From Roseburia sp. (GTDB taxonomy: Bacteria > Bacillota > Clostridia > Lachnospirales > Lachnospiraceae), in NCBI GenBank assembly GCA_017621905.1, contig JAGASC010000163.1, positions 1 to 7,600 on the forward strand: a DNA stretch of 7,600 nucleotides, read 5' to 3'. The notes under the pieces are model-generated. The model was given only the letters and a program-made list of their open reading frames with translations. It searched no databases and was not told the DNA's origin. The stretch's first letter is position 1. Each line of letters begins with the position of its first letter. Of the stretch, positions 1 to 5,954 are shown in pieces. The position numbers and the translations under genes are program-made.

Positions 1-1711
1 GTTCGTTTACGTTTTCGCAGCGCATCACTCTTCCCAGCACATAGTTTGCATAAGCCTTGGCGTATCTGTTTTCGCTCTTTACCACGTATGCCAGAGAATT
101 ATTATTTACTTCCTCTGTGATGGGAATTTTCTTTGTATTAATGATACCTGCTGTATGTATCTGACTGCGTTTACGGTCATAAACTTCCAATGCAATGTCA
201 TAATACTGCGGTTCTACGATCAAATAAAATTTTTGATGATTCAAATATCCCTCAACCGCGTTGACCCATTTTTCATCCGTGATTTCTAAAAGTTCCGCAA
301 GAATGTGAACCTTTGCATGAATTCTTCGCCGCTCAAATTCCTTCTCTATCGCCGCTTTTAAGACAACTGTCTGCTCCGGGAAGTTGAGTTTTCTCTTTTC
401 CAGCTCCTTTAAACGTGCCTGCAACTCATTGATGGATTCATTCAGTTTTTTCATATTATACTGAAGCTCGGCATGTTCACTTCGTATCTTTTCCAGCTGG
501 CTGCCTTGAAATGCTTCGATTTTCTCGACCGCTTTGCTTTTTTCTTTTGCATCTTCTTCCGATGCCAGCAGGGACAGCTCTGTATTTGAAAGCAGTGTAT
601 ATTCTATTTTTGCAATACACTGGATATACTGTTTTAATATTTTTATCTGCTCGTTTAATTTCTGTTCCTGGTTTTTCTGTACGGAAATATCTCCCTCTAA
701 CTGTTTTATTCTTCTTTTGGCATCCTCCACCAGTTTGTTGGAAGAATTTGACTGTATGGCCACATTGATCGCGATGATCTGTTCCTCCAGTGCCTGGAGT
801 TTTTGTATAACAAGGTCCAGTTCCTGCTGATTCGATTCGATGTACTGACCCTTCATACGAATTTCTTTTTTTATCTCTTCCAGATCCTGCTGCAGTGCAT
901 CCTTATTTGCCAGAGCTAAAAGGATATCGTTGACATTGATGTCATGTTCCTTCTTCTCGATTTTTTCATAGGTATTCAATATATTTTCCAATGCACTGTA
1001 TTGTTTTTGGGAACGCTCCAATAAATATTCCAGTTCACTCAGCGTTTCTATATTTTCCCGCAGAGAGGCAACATCTATCTTTGTCTCAGATAAAACAAAT
1101 TTATTGATAAATTCCTTCACATTGTCCATGGGCTTAAATGCTAAGGATTTGGGGATAATATCAAAGAACTTGTCTTCCAGATTGCCAAGTCTTCGCTTAA
1201 ACCTATCTCTGGCCGCATTTTTCTGCTCAATGTAGCGGATCCGCTTGCCGCCAATGCGAAACTCATCTGCCAGCGCCGGACGATTATCGACAAGAAAAGA
1301 TAAATCCTCCAAGCGGCACTCTTCTGCATACCATTTGGTGATCACGGCACTCTCCTCGTCCTGGGAGGTCATATGAACTCCTATCACAAAATACCGGTTG
1401 CCTTTTTCCTCGAAAAATTCTAATGCTACATTGGCGGGAACTACGTTTTTTCGCAAATAGGTTTCGCCCACGTTTCCGACTTTACAGCGCACATATCCCT
1501 TTAAGCTGCGGTTTCCTTTTTCATTGGCTGCCACGTTAAAACGTCGCGTATTGGTGGTGAGTACCAGCTGTATCGCATCTAAGATGGTAGATTTTCCTGC
1601 TGTATTTTCTCCACTGATCAGGGTCGAGCCATTTACTGATATTCTTTCATTTTCAAAATAGTGCCAATTGATCAACTGTATTCTGGTCAAAACCTTTTTC
1701 TGATTGTCCAT
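1..1711 (-). CDS. jetC: Wadjet SMC-like ATPase JetC, N-terminal 570 residues (3' end beyond window)
   Basis: This is the motor ATPase of a Wadjet defence complex. By family knowledge, JetC dimers with JetA and JetB extrude DNA loops on plasmids so that JetD can cleave them. The frame is open from the ATG at 1711 to the window edge (570 codons, no stop). The start reads MDNQKKVLTRIQLINWHYF, and Walker A is GENTAGKST at residues 34-42 (bases 1586-1612). A conserved-looking AANEKGNRSLKGYVR stretch follows at about 61-75. Residues about 222-460 are a long charged heptad-rich coiled-coil arm. From about 465 (VHILAELLEI, then W and YLNHQKFYLIVEP) the sequence looks like an SMC hinge, where the window stops. 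The returning arm, ABC signature and Walker B must lie outside. The start is 5 bases after the jetB stop with only a weak purine-rich ribosome site, so translational coupling to jetB is likely. Confidence 0.9.
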   Translation of the reverse strand, partial: MDNQKKVLTRIQLINWHYFENERISVNGSTLISGENTAGKSTILDAIQLVLTTNTRRFNVAANEKGNRSLKGYVRCKVGNVGETYLRKNVVPANVALEFFEEKGNRYFVIGVHMTSQDEESAVITKWYAEECRLEDLSFLVDNRPALADEFRIGGKRIRYIEQKNAARDRFKRRLGNLEDKFFDIIPKSLAFKPMDNVKEFINKFVLSETKIDVASLRENIETLSELEYLLERSQKQYSALENILNTYEKIEKKEHDINVNDILLALANKDALQQDLEEIKKEIRMKGQYIESNQQELDLVIQKLQALEEQIIAINVAIQSNSSNKLVEDAKRRIKQLEGDISVQKNQEQKLNEQIKILKQYIQCIAKIEYTLLSNTELSLLASEEDAKEKSKAVEKIEAFQGSQLEKIRSEHAELQYNMKKLNESINELQARLKELEKRKLNFPEQTVVLKAAIEKEFERRRIHAKVHILAELLEITDEKWVNAVEGYLNHQKFYLIVEPQYYDIALEVYDRKRSQIHTAGIINTKKIPITEEVNNNSLAYVVKSENRYAKAYANYVLGRVMRCENVNE

Positions 1712-1716
1712 TTTTT

Positions 1717-2337
1717 CTATTCTTCACTTTCTGTGGCAATATCCTTATTGACAGCATAATCCTTCAATTTTTGTTCCGTCATCTCATAATAATGATTCAC
1801 GTTTTCTACCGTTACCGCCATGATAATGGACGGATAGATTATAATTCTTGCATCTGCCTGATTTACGTCTGTATCCAGATTTTGAATCAAATTATATTTT
1901 CGGAACAGCTTTACAAAATTTCGTTCCATTCCTTTGTCCAGATAGGGCTTTGCCTTTATTTTTAACATGGCATATTTTTCTCTGATTTCTTCCATGATGA
2001 CGGTTACTTCTTCCGAGAAAGTAGCCAGTTCTTTTCGTTTTTCAATGTAAAGAAGTCTTAAAATCAGCAGCAATATACTTTCATACTTGGTCAGCTCTAA
2101 CCTTCCGGTTCCAAACTGGTTCACCAGGCCGATTACTCCCTGGTCCTCATTCACTTTCACATCATAGCCCAGCAAATCAAAATATGTAACAAACATCTCC
2201 AAATTCTGTTTTACAAACATATAATCTTTTTTTGTGTCCTCCTTCTTTTTCAGAAGAAAACACTGGTTTAATAATTTATTCGCTGCTATCCGGAATTTTT
2301 CTTTTTGCGCTACGGATTCATTTAATATCTCAAACAT
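1717..2337 (-). CDS. jetB: Wadjet accessory subunit JetB (MksE/MukE-like, DUF6063 type)
   Basis: A 206-residue soluble protein with no signal peptide or membrane segment. Its size, composition and position between a kleisin-like gene and an SMC-like gene match JetB, the MksE-like winged-helix subunit that binds the kleisin JetA. The sequence resembles what I recall as the DUF6063 family, the JetB version paired with DUF5716-type JetA in clostridial type III Wadjet loci. Recognisable parts are a helical N-terminus (about 1-60), a central segment with GTGRLELTKYESILLLILRLLYIE (about 76-99, interrupted here by no gap), and a basic stretch KPYLDKGMERNFVKLFRKYNL before an IIIYPSI strand near the C-terminus. 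The C-terminal tail is acidic (ATESEE). The ATG is preceded by AGGAG with 5-base spacing, so the start is secure. The gene is markedly A/T-rich. The subtype call rests on memory of the family, not on a search. Confidence 0.85.
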   Translation of the reverse strand: MFEILNESVAQKEKFRIAANKLLNQCFLLKKKEDTKKDYMFVKQNLEMFVTYFDLLGYDVKVNEDQGVIGLVNQFGTGRLELTKYESILLLILRLLYIEKRKELATFSEEVTVIMEEIREKYAMLKIKAKPYLDKGMERNFVKLFRKYNLIQNLDTDVNQADARIIIYPSIIMAVTVENVNHYYEMTEQKLKDYAVNKDIATESEE

Positions 2338-2345
2338 GCCTGCTC

Positions 2346-2414
2346 CTATCTTTTTATGACTGCCTTTTATAACTGCCTTTTTATGACTACACTTTTATCA
2401 CTACCGTTTTATGA
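2346..2414 (-). repeat. Five degenerate 14-bp tandem units across the jetA-jetB junction
   Basis: Read on the minus strand, five head-to-tail units fill the junction: TCATAAAACGGTAG (2401-2414), TGATAAAAGTGTAG (2387-2400), TCATAAAAAGGCAG (2373-2386), TTATAAAAGGCAG (2360-2372, one base shorter) and TCATAAAAAGATAG (2346-2359). The consensus is roughly TCATAAAANGGYAG. The first unit holds the last jetA codons and the TAG stop, and the second continues in frame with TGA and TAA, giving three consecutive stops. The last unit runs directly into the AGGAG ribosome site of jetB. Arrangement and coordinates are read directly; any effect on jetB translation is inference. Confidence 0.85.
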
Positions 2415-3795
2415 TTTCAAATAGTGGAAATTCATATTCCATTCGTTTTACTCTTTTATTGGTGCGTTTTATTTCATAGTTATTTGCACGATTTCCCGCA
2501 TAGATACTGATATAAATAATTCGGATCAAATCCCGCTTCGACTCAATCGGAATTTCCTCCACGGATATTTTTTCTTTTCCCTCCAGCAGAGAAACCACAT
2601 ACTCGTTTATGTTTTTTCTGGAAAAACGTGTTCTGTTTTTCATTCTGAGTGCTTCTTTGTACAGCAACCGTTCCTCTTTTGACATGGCTACATTTCCCGA
2701 TATGTCATCCACGACGCTGTTCTTTTTGGTCACCGGTATGGTCCGTAAGGATTCCGGGGAAATATAGTTTTGGAAATACAGACTGAAAAGTTCTGACAAT
2801 TCAGCGGAAGTTTCTTCCTCCTGCGCACTGTCCCCGTTCATTTCTTCTGCCAGCAAGTCTAAAATGCGGGACAGCTTCCCTTCCATATTGTTTCCCGTCG
2901 CCAGCTTGAACCTTGCGCGCATTACCGCATTTTTCATGTATTGGGCGTGTTTATAATCAATCTCCTCGATAATTTCATCTAACCGGTAAAACATGGATTT
3001 TATATCCAACAAATCCATGACAATATTGTCATATGCTTTTTCCGAATCCGTCTCCTGTTCCACTTCCATATATCCTGCCACTGCCCGCTCCATAATGGCG
3101 GCATTTTCCAGGATTTCATCGATTTTTTCAATGATAGAGCTGCGGAAATAGGATATGTTTTCGCTGGTCTTCATACGCAGATACGCCTTGGAGCCGATAT
3201 TTTTGTGGTATTCAAAGAAATGGTCGATAATTTCTGAGGCGCTCATTTCGTTGGTCTGCTTATCCATGTGGCGCTTGATGCTTACATTCAATCTTTTTAA
3301 TTCTGAAATCAGTCGCTCTGTATTTTCCTTGACGCCCTGTATGATTAATTCGTAGGGCTTGGTGTACAAGTCTTTGTTCTGGAGGCTGGCATGAATCTGC
3401 GAAATGATTCCCTGATACTCTGCCTCTTCCTCGCGGATAATGCGATTCATGCTTTCAATCATCGGAATTGCATATTCATACAATACCACATTCAGCTGGT
3501 GATTTTTTTCCTGTTCGTATTCTAACCATCCGCAGGACTTTAGTGAAGCGATCATTGCGTTGGCTTTCTCTCTGGCATCACGAAGATATGTCTGGTCGTC
3601 GAAGGTGATTTCTGCGTCATCCGCTTCAAAATATCCTTCCAAAAGCTTTACCACAATCTCCCGGTTTACTCCATAGGAAATTTCCGGCTTGAAGGAATTA
3701 AATATCAGTAAAATGCAGTCCGCATATTCTGTTTTATATTTACTGGTAAGCGGTTTAAAAAAATCCGCGGGTAAAACTTGAAACAAATTCTTCAT
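2401..3795 (-). CDS. jetA: Wadjet kleisin-like subunit JetA (DUF5716 type)
   Basis: First gene of the Wadjet operon. By family knowledge, JetA is the kleisin (MukF/MksF-like) that bridges the JetC heads and binds JetB. The 464-residue product starts MKNLFQVLPADFFKPLTSKY, typical of the DUF5716/JetA family as I recall it. Residues about 1-115 look like an N-terminal winged-helix region, and about 115-320 is almost wholly helical with coiled-coil character. An acidic linker follows (about 321-332, SAQEEET), then a basic C-terminal winged-helix-like domain (about 390-464) ending EFPLFEIIKR. Start choice: the ATG at 3795 has GGAG at 3808-3811, 12 bases upstream. An in-frame TTG at 3813 would add six residues (MEIKIR) but has no good ribosome site and overlaps that GGAG. 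Length fits the family. It is separated from jetB by 63 bases of tandem repeat. Confidence 0.88.
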   Translation of the reverse strand: MKNLFQVLPADFFKPLTSKYKTEYADCILLIFNSFKPEISYGVNREIVVKLLEGYFEADDAEITFDDQTYLRDAREKANAMIASLKSCGWLEYEQEKNHQLNVVLYEYAIPMIESMNRIIREEEAEYQGIISQIHASLQNKDLYTKPYELIIQGVKENTERLISELKRLNVSIKRHMDKQTNEMSASEIIDHFFEYHKNIGSKAYLRMKTSENISYFRSSIIEKIDEILENAAIMERAVAGYMEVEQETDSEKAYDNIVMDLLDIKSMFYRLDEIIEEIDYKHAQYMKNAVMRARFKLATGNNMEGKLSRILDLLAEEMNGDSAQEEETSAELSELFSLYFQNYISPESLRTIPVTKKNSVVDDISGNVAMSKEERLLYKEALRMKNRTRFSRKNINEYVVSLLEGKEKISVEEIPIESKRDLIRIIYISIYAGNRANNYEIKRTNKRVKRMEYEFPLFEIIKR

Positions 3796-3842
3796 TCTTA
3801 TTTTAATCTCCAAAATAATCCAGTATCATCTGGTTTTCTCAC

Positions 3843-3885
3843 CGCCGATATTCCTATCGGCGTTCCATGCAGTAAATGCATGAAC
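3843..3885 (-). promoter_or_regulatory. Two abutting hairpins in the jetA leader
   Basis: On the minus-strand RNA the first hairpin is GTTCATGCA (3877-3885), loop TTTAC, then TGCATGGAAC (3862-3871). It makes nine pairs with one bulged G. The second is a perfect 8-bp stem CGCCGATA (3855-3862) / TATCGGCG (3843-3850) closed by a GGAA loop, which fits the stable GNRA tetraloop class. On the opposite strand that loop would be TTCC, so the structure favours minus-strand RNA. The hairpins share one base (3862), so they stack or compete at the edge. No U-run follows, so this is not an obvious terminator. A role in mRNA stability or translation, or as a DNA operator, is inference. Confidence 0.6.
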
Positions 3886-3918
3886 CCCACCTGAACAGAT
3901 AGAAAATTTCTGGTATAA

Positions 3919-3947
3919 AGTATAGCACATTATCGGCAATATATCCA
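3919..3947 (-). promoter_or_regulatory. Predicted promoter of the jet operon
   Basis: Minus-strand -10 box TATACT (3919-3924) is preceded by TGC, giving an extended -10 (TGNTATACT). A -35-like TGGATA (3942-3947; four of six matches to TTGACA) lies exactly 17 bases upstream. The start of transcription would fall near 3912, leaving a leader of about 115 bases before the jetA ATG. Prediction from consensus only. Confidence 0.6.
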
Positions 3948-3962
3948 TTATTTTGCCAAGCA

Positions 3963-3986
3963 TTTTTCTCACACTTTTTCTCACAA
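3963..3986 (-). repeat. 12-bp tandem duplication upstream of the jet promoter
   Basis: Plus-strand copies TTTTTCTCACAC (3963-3974) and TTTTTCTCACAA (3975-3986) match at 11 of 12 positions. Read on the minus strand, each contains GTGAGAAAAA. The pair lies 15 bases upstream of the predicted -35 box, where an activator site, operator or A-tract UP element would sit. A third copy of GTGAGAAAA is in the jet leader at 3834-3842, and GTGAGAAA occurs again at 5857-5864. Confidence 0.6.
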
Positions 3987-4013
3987 AAAATTTTGTATTG
4001 TTCGGATAAACTT

Positions 4014-4042
4014 AATGCCCGCAGTTCACACCCGCGGGCATT
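4014..4042 (-). terminator. Likely 3' hairpin terminator of the ATPase/nuclease gene
   Basis: A perfect 9-bp stem AATGCCCGC (4014-4022) / GCGGGCATT (4034-4042) with an 11-base loop begins 17 bases past the stop of the ATPase/nuclease gene. On the minus strand it is followed by AAGTTTATCC, a poor U-tract, so termination efficiency is uncertain. It separates this gene from the downstream jet promoter. Confidence 0.6.
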
Positions 4043-4059
4043 GCTATAAAAATATCTTC

Positions 4060-5754
4060 CTACTCCCCAATCAACACTGTTTTCCCTTCAAAGGCCAACC
4101 CGTACTTGCGGATACGCTCTGCCGGGATTCCTTTTGCCAGAAATACCTCTTCGTATTTCTTATCTTCTATCTGCTGTAATGCATTCTTTAAGGTATCTTC
4201 CAGCGCTTTCTCCTTTTTCGCATTGAACACCTTAAATTCCAGGATAATGGCATCATCCGCCAGAGAGCGTGGTTCCAATACAACATCATACCTGCCCAGA
4301 CCGCTTTCACGATTCGATGAAATCATATATTTTGCCCGCAGCTCTGCCATCAATCCCAGCACGAATCCATGATAAAAACGCTCCGGATGTGTCTTCCCGG
4401 ATGGCTTCGTTCCCACATCAAAGGAACTGAAGGTTGCAAGCGTCACCTCATTCATATAGTGGTTCATGCTTTCCACATCGCCTGCAAGCAATGCCTGAAT
4501 AAATTCATTGTATTCATCATCTGCATCGGAAAACCAGCCGGTTACAATATTATGAAACATTTCTGACACTTCGCGATTCGTAAGTGCCAATTCATAGACC
4601 GGTTTTTCTCCTTCCGGAATCTGCCCATAGTCCTGGTGGCTGACTACCTTCAAATATCCACTTGCCACCAAAAAGCTCCACACTGCTTTTTCGTTTCCAT
4701 CCAGCTGGTTGTACACAATCTGCTCATCGATACAGGTAAAAAGGTGCTCACCTTTCAGCAGAAGTTCAAAGGATTGCTTGAGCCCGGGCTTTCCTTCCCG
4801 TATAAGCTTGCCTACTAATCGATTGGAGCTGGTATTGGCCCAGTAAGGCATAACCTTCCCTTTATCCAGATAATTTAAGATTGACCAAGGATTATAAATA
4901 TCCCTTATCTCTCCAAACGTAAATCCATCATACCAGTTTTTGACCTCATCCTTCGCGGTATATCCGAATTCGTCCATGGCCGCAAAGACTTCTTCTTCCG
5001 TAAAACCAAATACTTCGGCGTACTTATTCGATGTGGTGGTTACCACTTCCAAGTTATTCAGGTCTGAAAAAATAGACTCTTTACTAACCCTTGTAATCCC
5101 TGTCATAATGGCACGCTCCAGCCAGGGATTTGTTTTAAACGTGGAATTAAATAAGCTTCTGGTAAATTCTGCTATTTCATCCCAAAATCCGGCTATATAT
5201 GCTTCTTGCATAGGAGTATCATACTCATCCAACAAGATAACTACATTTTTCCCGTAATAACGGCTCAAACACATCGATAATAAATTTAATGAAACAGAAG
5301 CCTCATTGTCTTCCATTTCTACAGATATATTTTGAAATTCCTGTTTTTCTTTCTCGTTTAACAAATCGCCTTCTAACAGGAAATCGTATTTGTTAAATAA
5401 TCTCTGAATGATACGGCATATAGCTTTTCTTGTCTGTTCAAATGATGTTTCCTTGATATTAGCAAAAGAAAGGCTAATAACTGGATAACTCCCCTGAATA
5501 TTCCGATACTCCTCTTCCTGCCAAATGCTTTGTCCTTCAAACAAATCACTGCGCCCGGCATAGTCCACAGAAAAAAACTGTTCCACCATACTCATGGTCA
5601 GGGTTTTTCCAAAGCGACGGGGGCGGGTAATCAGGGTAACAGCATCCATACTCTCCCACCATTCTTTGATAAAAGATGTTTTATCTACATAAAAACAATC
5701 CCTCTCAATGATTTGATTATAATTTTGAATTCCGATAGCTACAGTTCTTCCCAT
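4060..5754 (-). CDS. AAA-ATPase-like protein with C-terminal PD-(D/E)XK nuclease domain
   Basis: A 564-residue soluble protein of the AAA-ATPase_like plus PD-(D/E)XK (DUF1703) architecture. Such proteins are common and multi-copy in Clostridia and Bacteroidetes; their biological role is not established. The N-terminus MGRTVAIGIQNYNQII..FYVDKT is typical. The P-loop-like motif RPRRFGKT is at 44-51, Walker B is VVILLDEYDTP at 171-181, and a conserved TGITRVSKESIFSDLNN segment is at 218-234. The motif NWYDGF follows at 273-278. The C-terminal nuclease fold shows GRYDVVL (487-493, D490), EFK (506-508) and a following QQ (527-528), so the catalytic D...ExK set looks intact. Start choice: the ATG at 5754 has GGGAGGGGAG just upstream. 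A longer in-frame reading to 5916 would cross the gene's own promoter and the preceding terminator. It has its own promoter and 3' hairpin, so it is a separate unit from jet. Confidence 0.88.
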   Translation of the reverse strand: MGRTVAIGIQNYNQIIERDCFYVDKTSFIKEWWESMDAVTLITRPRRFGKTLTMSMVEQFFSVDYAGRSDLFEGQSIWQEEEYRNIQGSYPVISLSFANIKETSFEQTRKAICRIIQRLFNKYDFLLEGDLLNEKEKQEFQNISVEMEDNEASVSLNLLSMCLSRYYGKNVVILLDEYDTPMQEAYIAGFWDEIAEFTRSLFNSTFKTNPWLERAIMTGITRVSKESIFSDLNNLEVVTTTSNKYAEVFGFTEEEVFAAMDEFGYTAKDEVKNWYDGFTFGEIRDIYNPWSILNYLDKGKVMPYWANTSSNRLVGKLIREGKPGLKQSFELLLKGEHLFTCIDEQIVYNQLDGNEKAVWSFLVASGYLKVVSHQDYGQIPEGEKPVYELALTNREVSEMFHNIVTGWFSDADDEYNEFIQALLAGDVESMNHYMNEVTLATFSSFDVGTKPSGKTHPERFYHGFVLGLMAELRAKYMISSNRESGLGRYDVVLEPRSLADDAIILEFKVFNAKKEKALEDTLKNALQQIEDKKYEEVFLAKGIPAERIRKYGLAFEGKTVLIGE

Positions 5755-5772
5755 ACGGCGCTCCCCTCCCGG
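5755..5772 (-). promoter_or_regulatory. Ribosome binding site that fixes the ATPase/nuclease start
   Basis: The minus-strand sequence GGGAGGGGAG followed by CGCCGT leads into the ATG at 5754. This strong purine site, together with the promoter at 5819-5847, rules against the in-frame ATGs further upstream. Confidence 0.75.
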
Positions 5773-5818
5773 CATACTGTTTCTGCCTCTTTCATTATTC
5801 TGGCCATTTACTGTTTCA

Positions 5819-5847
5819 AGTATAACAAAATGCCATACTTCCGTCAA
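5819..5847 (-). promoter_or_regulatory. Predicted sigma-70-type promoter of the ATPase/nuclease gene
   Basis: Minus-strand TTGACG (5842-5847), a 17-base spacer and TATACT (5819-5824), with TGT directly before the -10 (extended -10). This is close to consensus. Transcription would start near 5812, leaving a leader of about 58 bases to the ATG at 5754. Confidence 0.75.
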
Positions 5848-5901
5848 GGCCGCGTATTTCTCACCAGGATAACGCATCAATCTTCGCATTTTTAGCCAAG
5901 T

Positions 5902-5940
5902 GGGGGCCTCAGACACTAAAAAATTACTACTGAGACCCCC
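5902..5940 (-). terminator. Hairpin terminator after the GH43-like gene
   Basis: On the minus strand GGGGGTCTCAG (5930-5940) pairs with CTGAGGCCCCC (5902-5912) around a 17-base loop containing TTTTTT. In RNA the stem is 11 bp with one U-G wobble; on the plus strand the same position is a C-A mismatch, so the structure is built for minus-strand transcripts. It starts 14 bases after the stop codon of the glycosidase. The U-tract after the stem is weak. Confidence 0.65.
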
Positions 5941-5954
5941 GTTTCCCTGTTTTA

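Larger units (their letters stand above)
3796..4013 (-). other. Intergenic region between jetA and the ATPase/nuclease gene
   Basis: No gene is seen here on either strand. Read along the minus strand it holds, in order: the end of the neighbour's 3' hairpin, a 12-bp tandem duplication, the jet promoter, and a leader of roughly 115 bases with two strong abutting hairpins and a weak third one (CCAG/CTGG, 3820-3833). It then reaches the jetA ribosome site. The region is A/T-rich upstream of the promoter. Confidence 0.7.

Noticed and set aside
511..830. Two overlapping plus-strand open frames with hydrophobic translations
   Set aside because: Antisense to the coiled-coil part of jetC, where reversed Glu/Lys/Leu codons yield Phe/Leu/Ser-rich sequence that mimics membrane segments.
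2346..2414. CRISPR-like array
   Set aside because: Units are contiguous 13-14-bp repeats with no spacers.
3796..3813. TTG start for jetA at 3813
   Set aside because: There is no clear ribosome site before it, and it overlaps the GGAG that best serves the ATG at 3795. It is still possible because the spacing from GGAG to that ATG is long (12 bases).
3843..3885. Leader hairpins as a transcription attenuator or terminator
   Set aside because: No U-tract follows either stem on the minus strand; GTGAGAAAACC comes next.
5530..5895. 121-codon plus-strand open frame
   Set aside because: It lies antisense to the start and promoter of the ATPase/nuclease gene, shows no recognisable protein features and has no ribosome site.
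5755..5916. 54-codon N-terminal extension of the ATPase/nuclease frame starting at 5916
   Set aside because: It crosses a near-consensus promoter (5819-5847) and the hairpin terminator of the upstream gene. The strong ribosome site and family-typical N-terminus fit the ATG at 5754.
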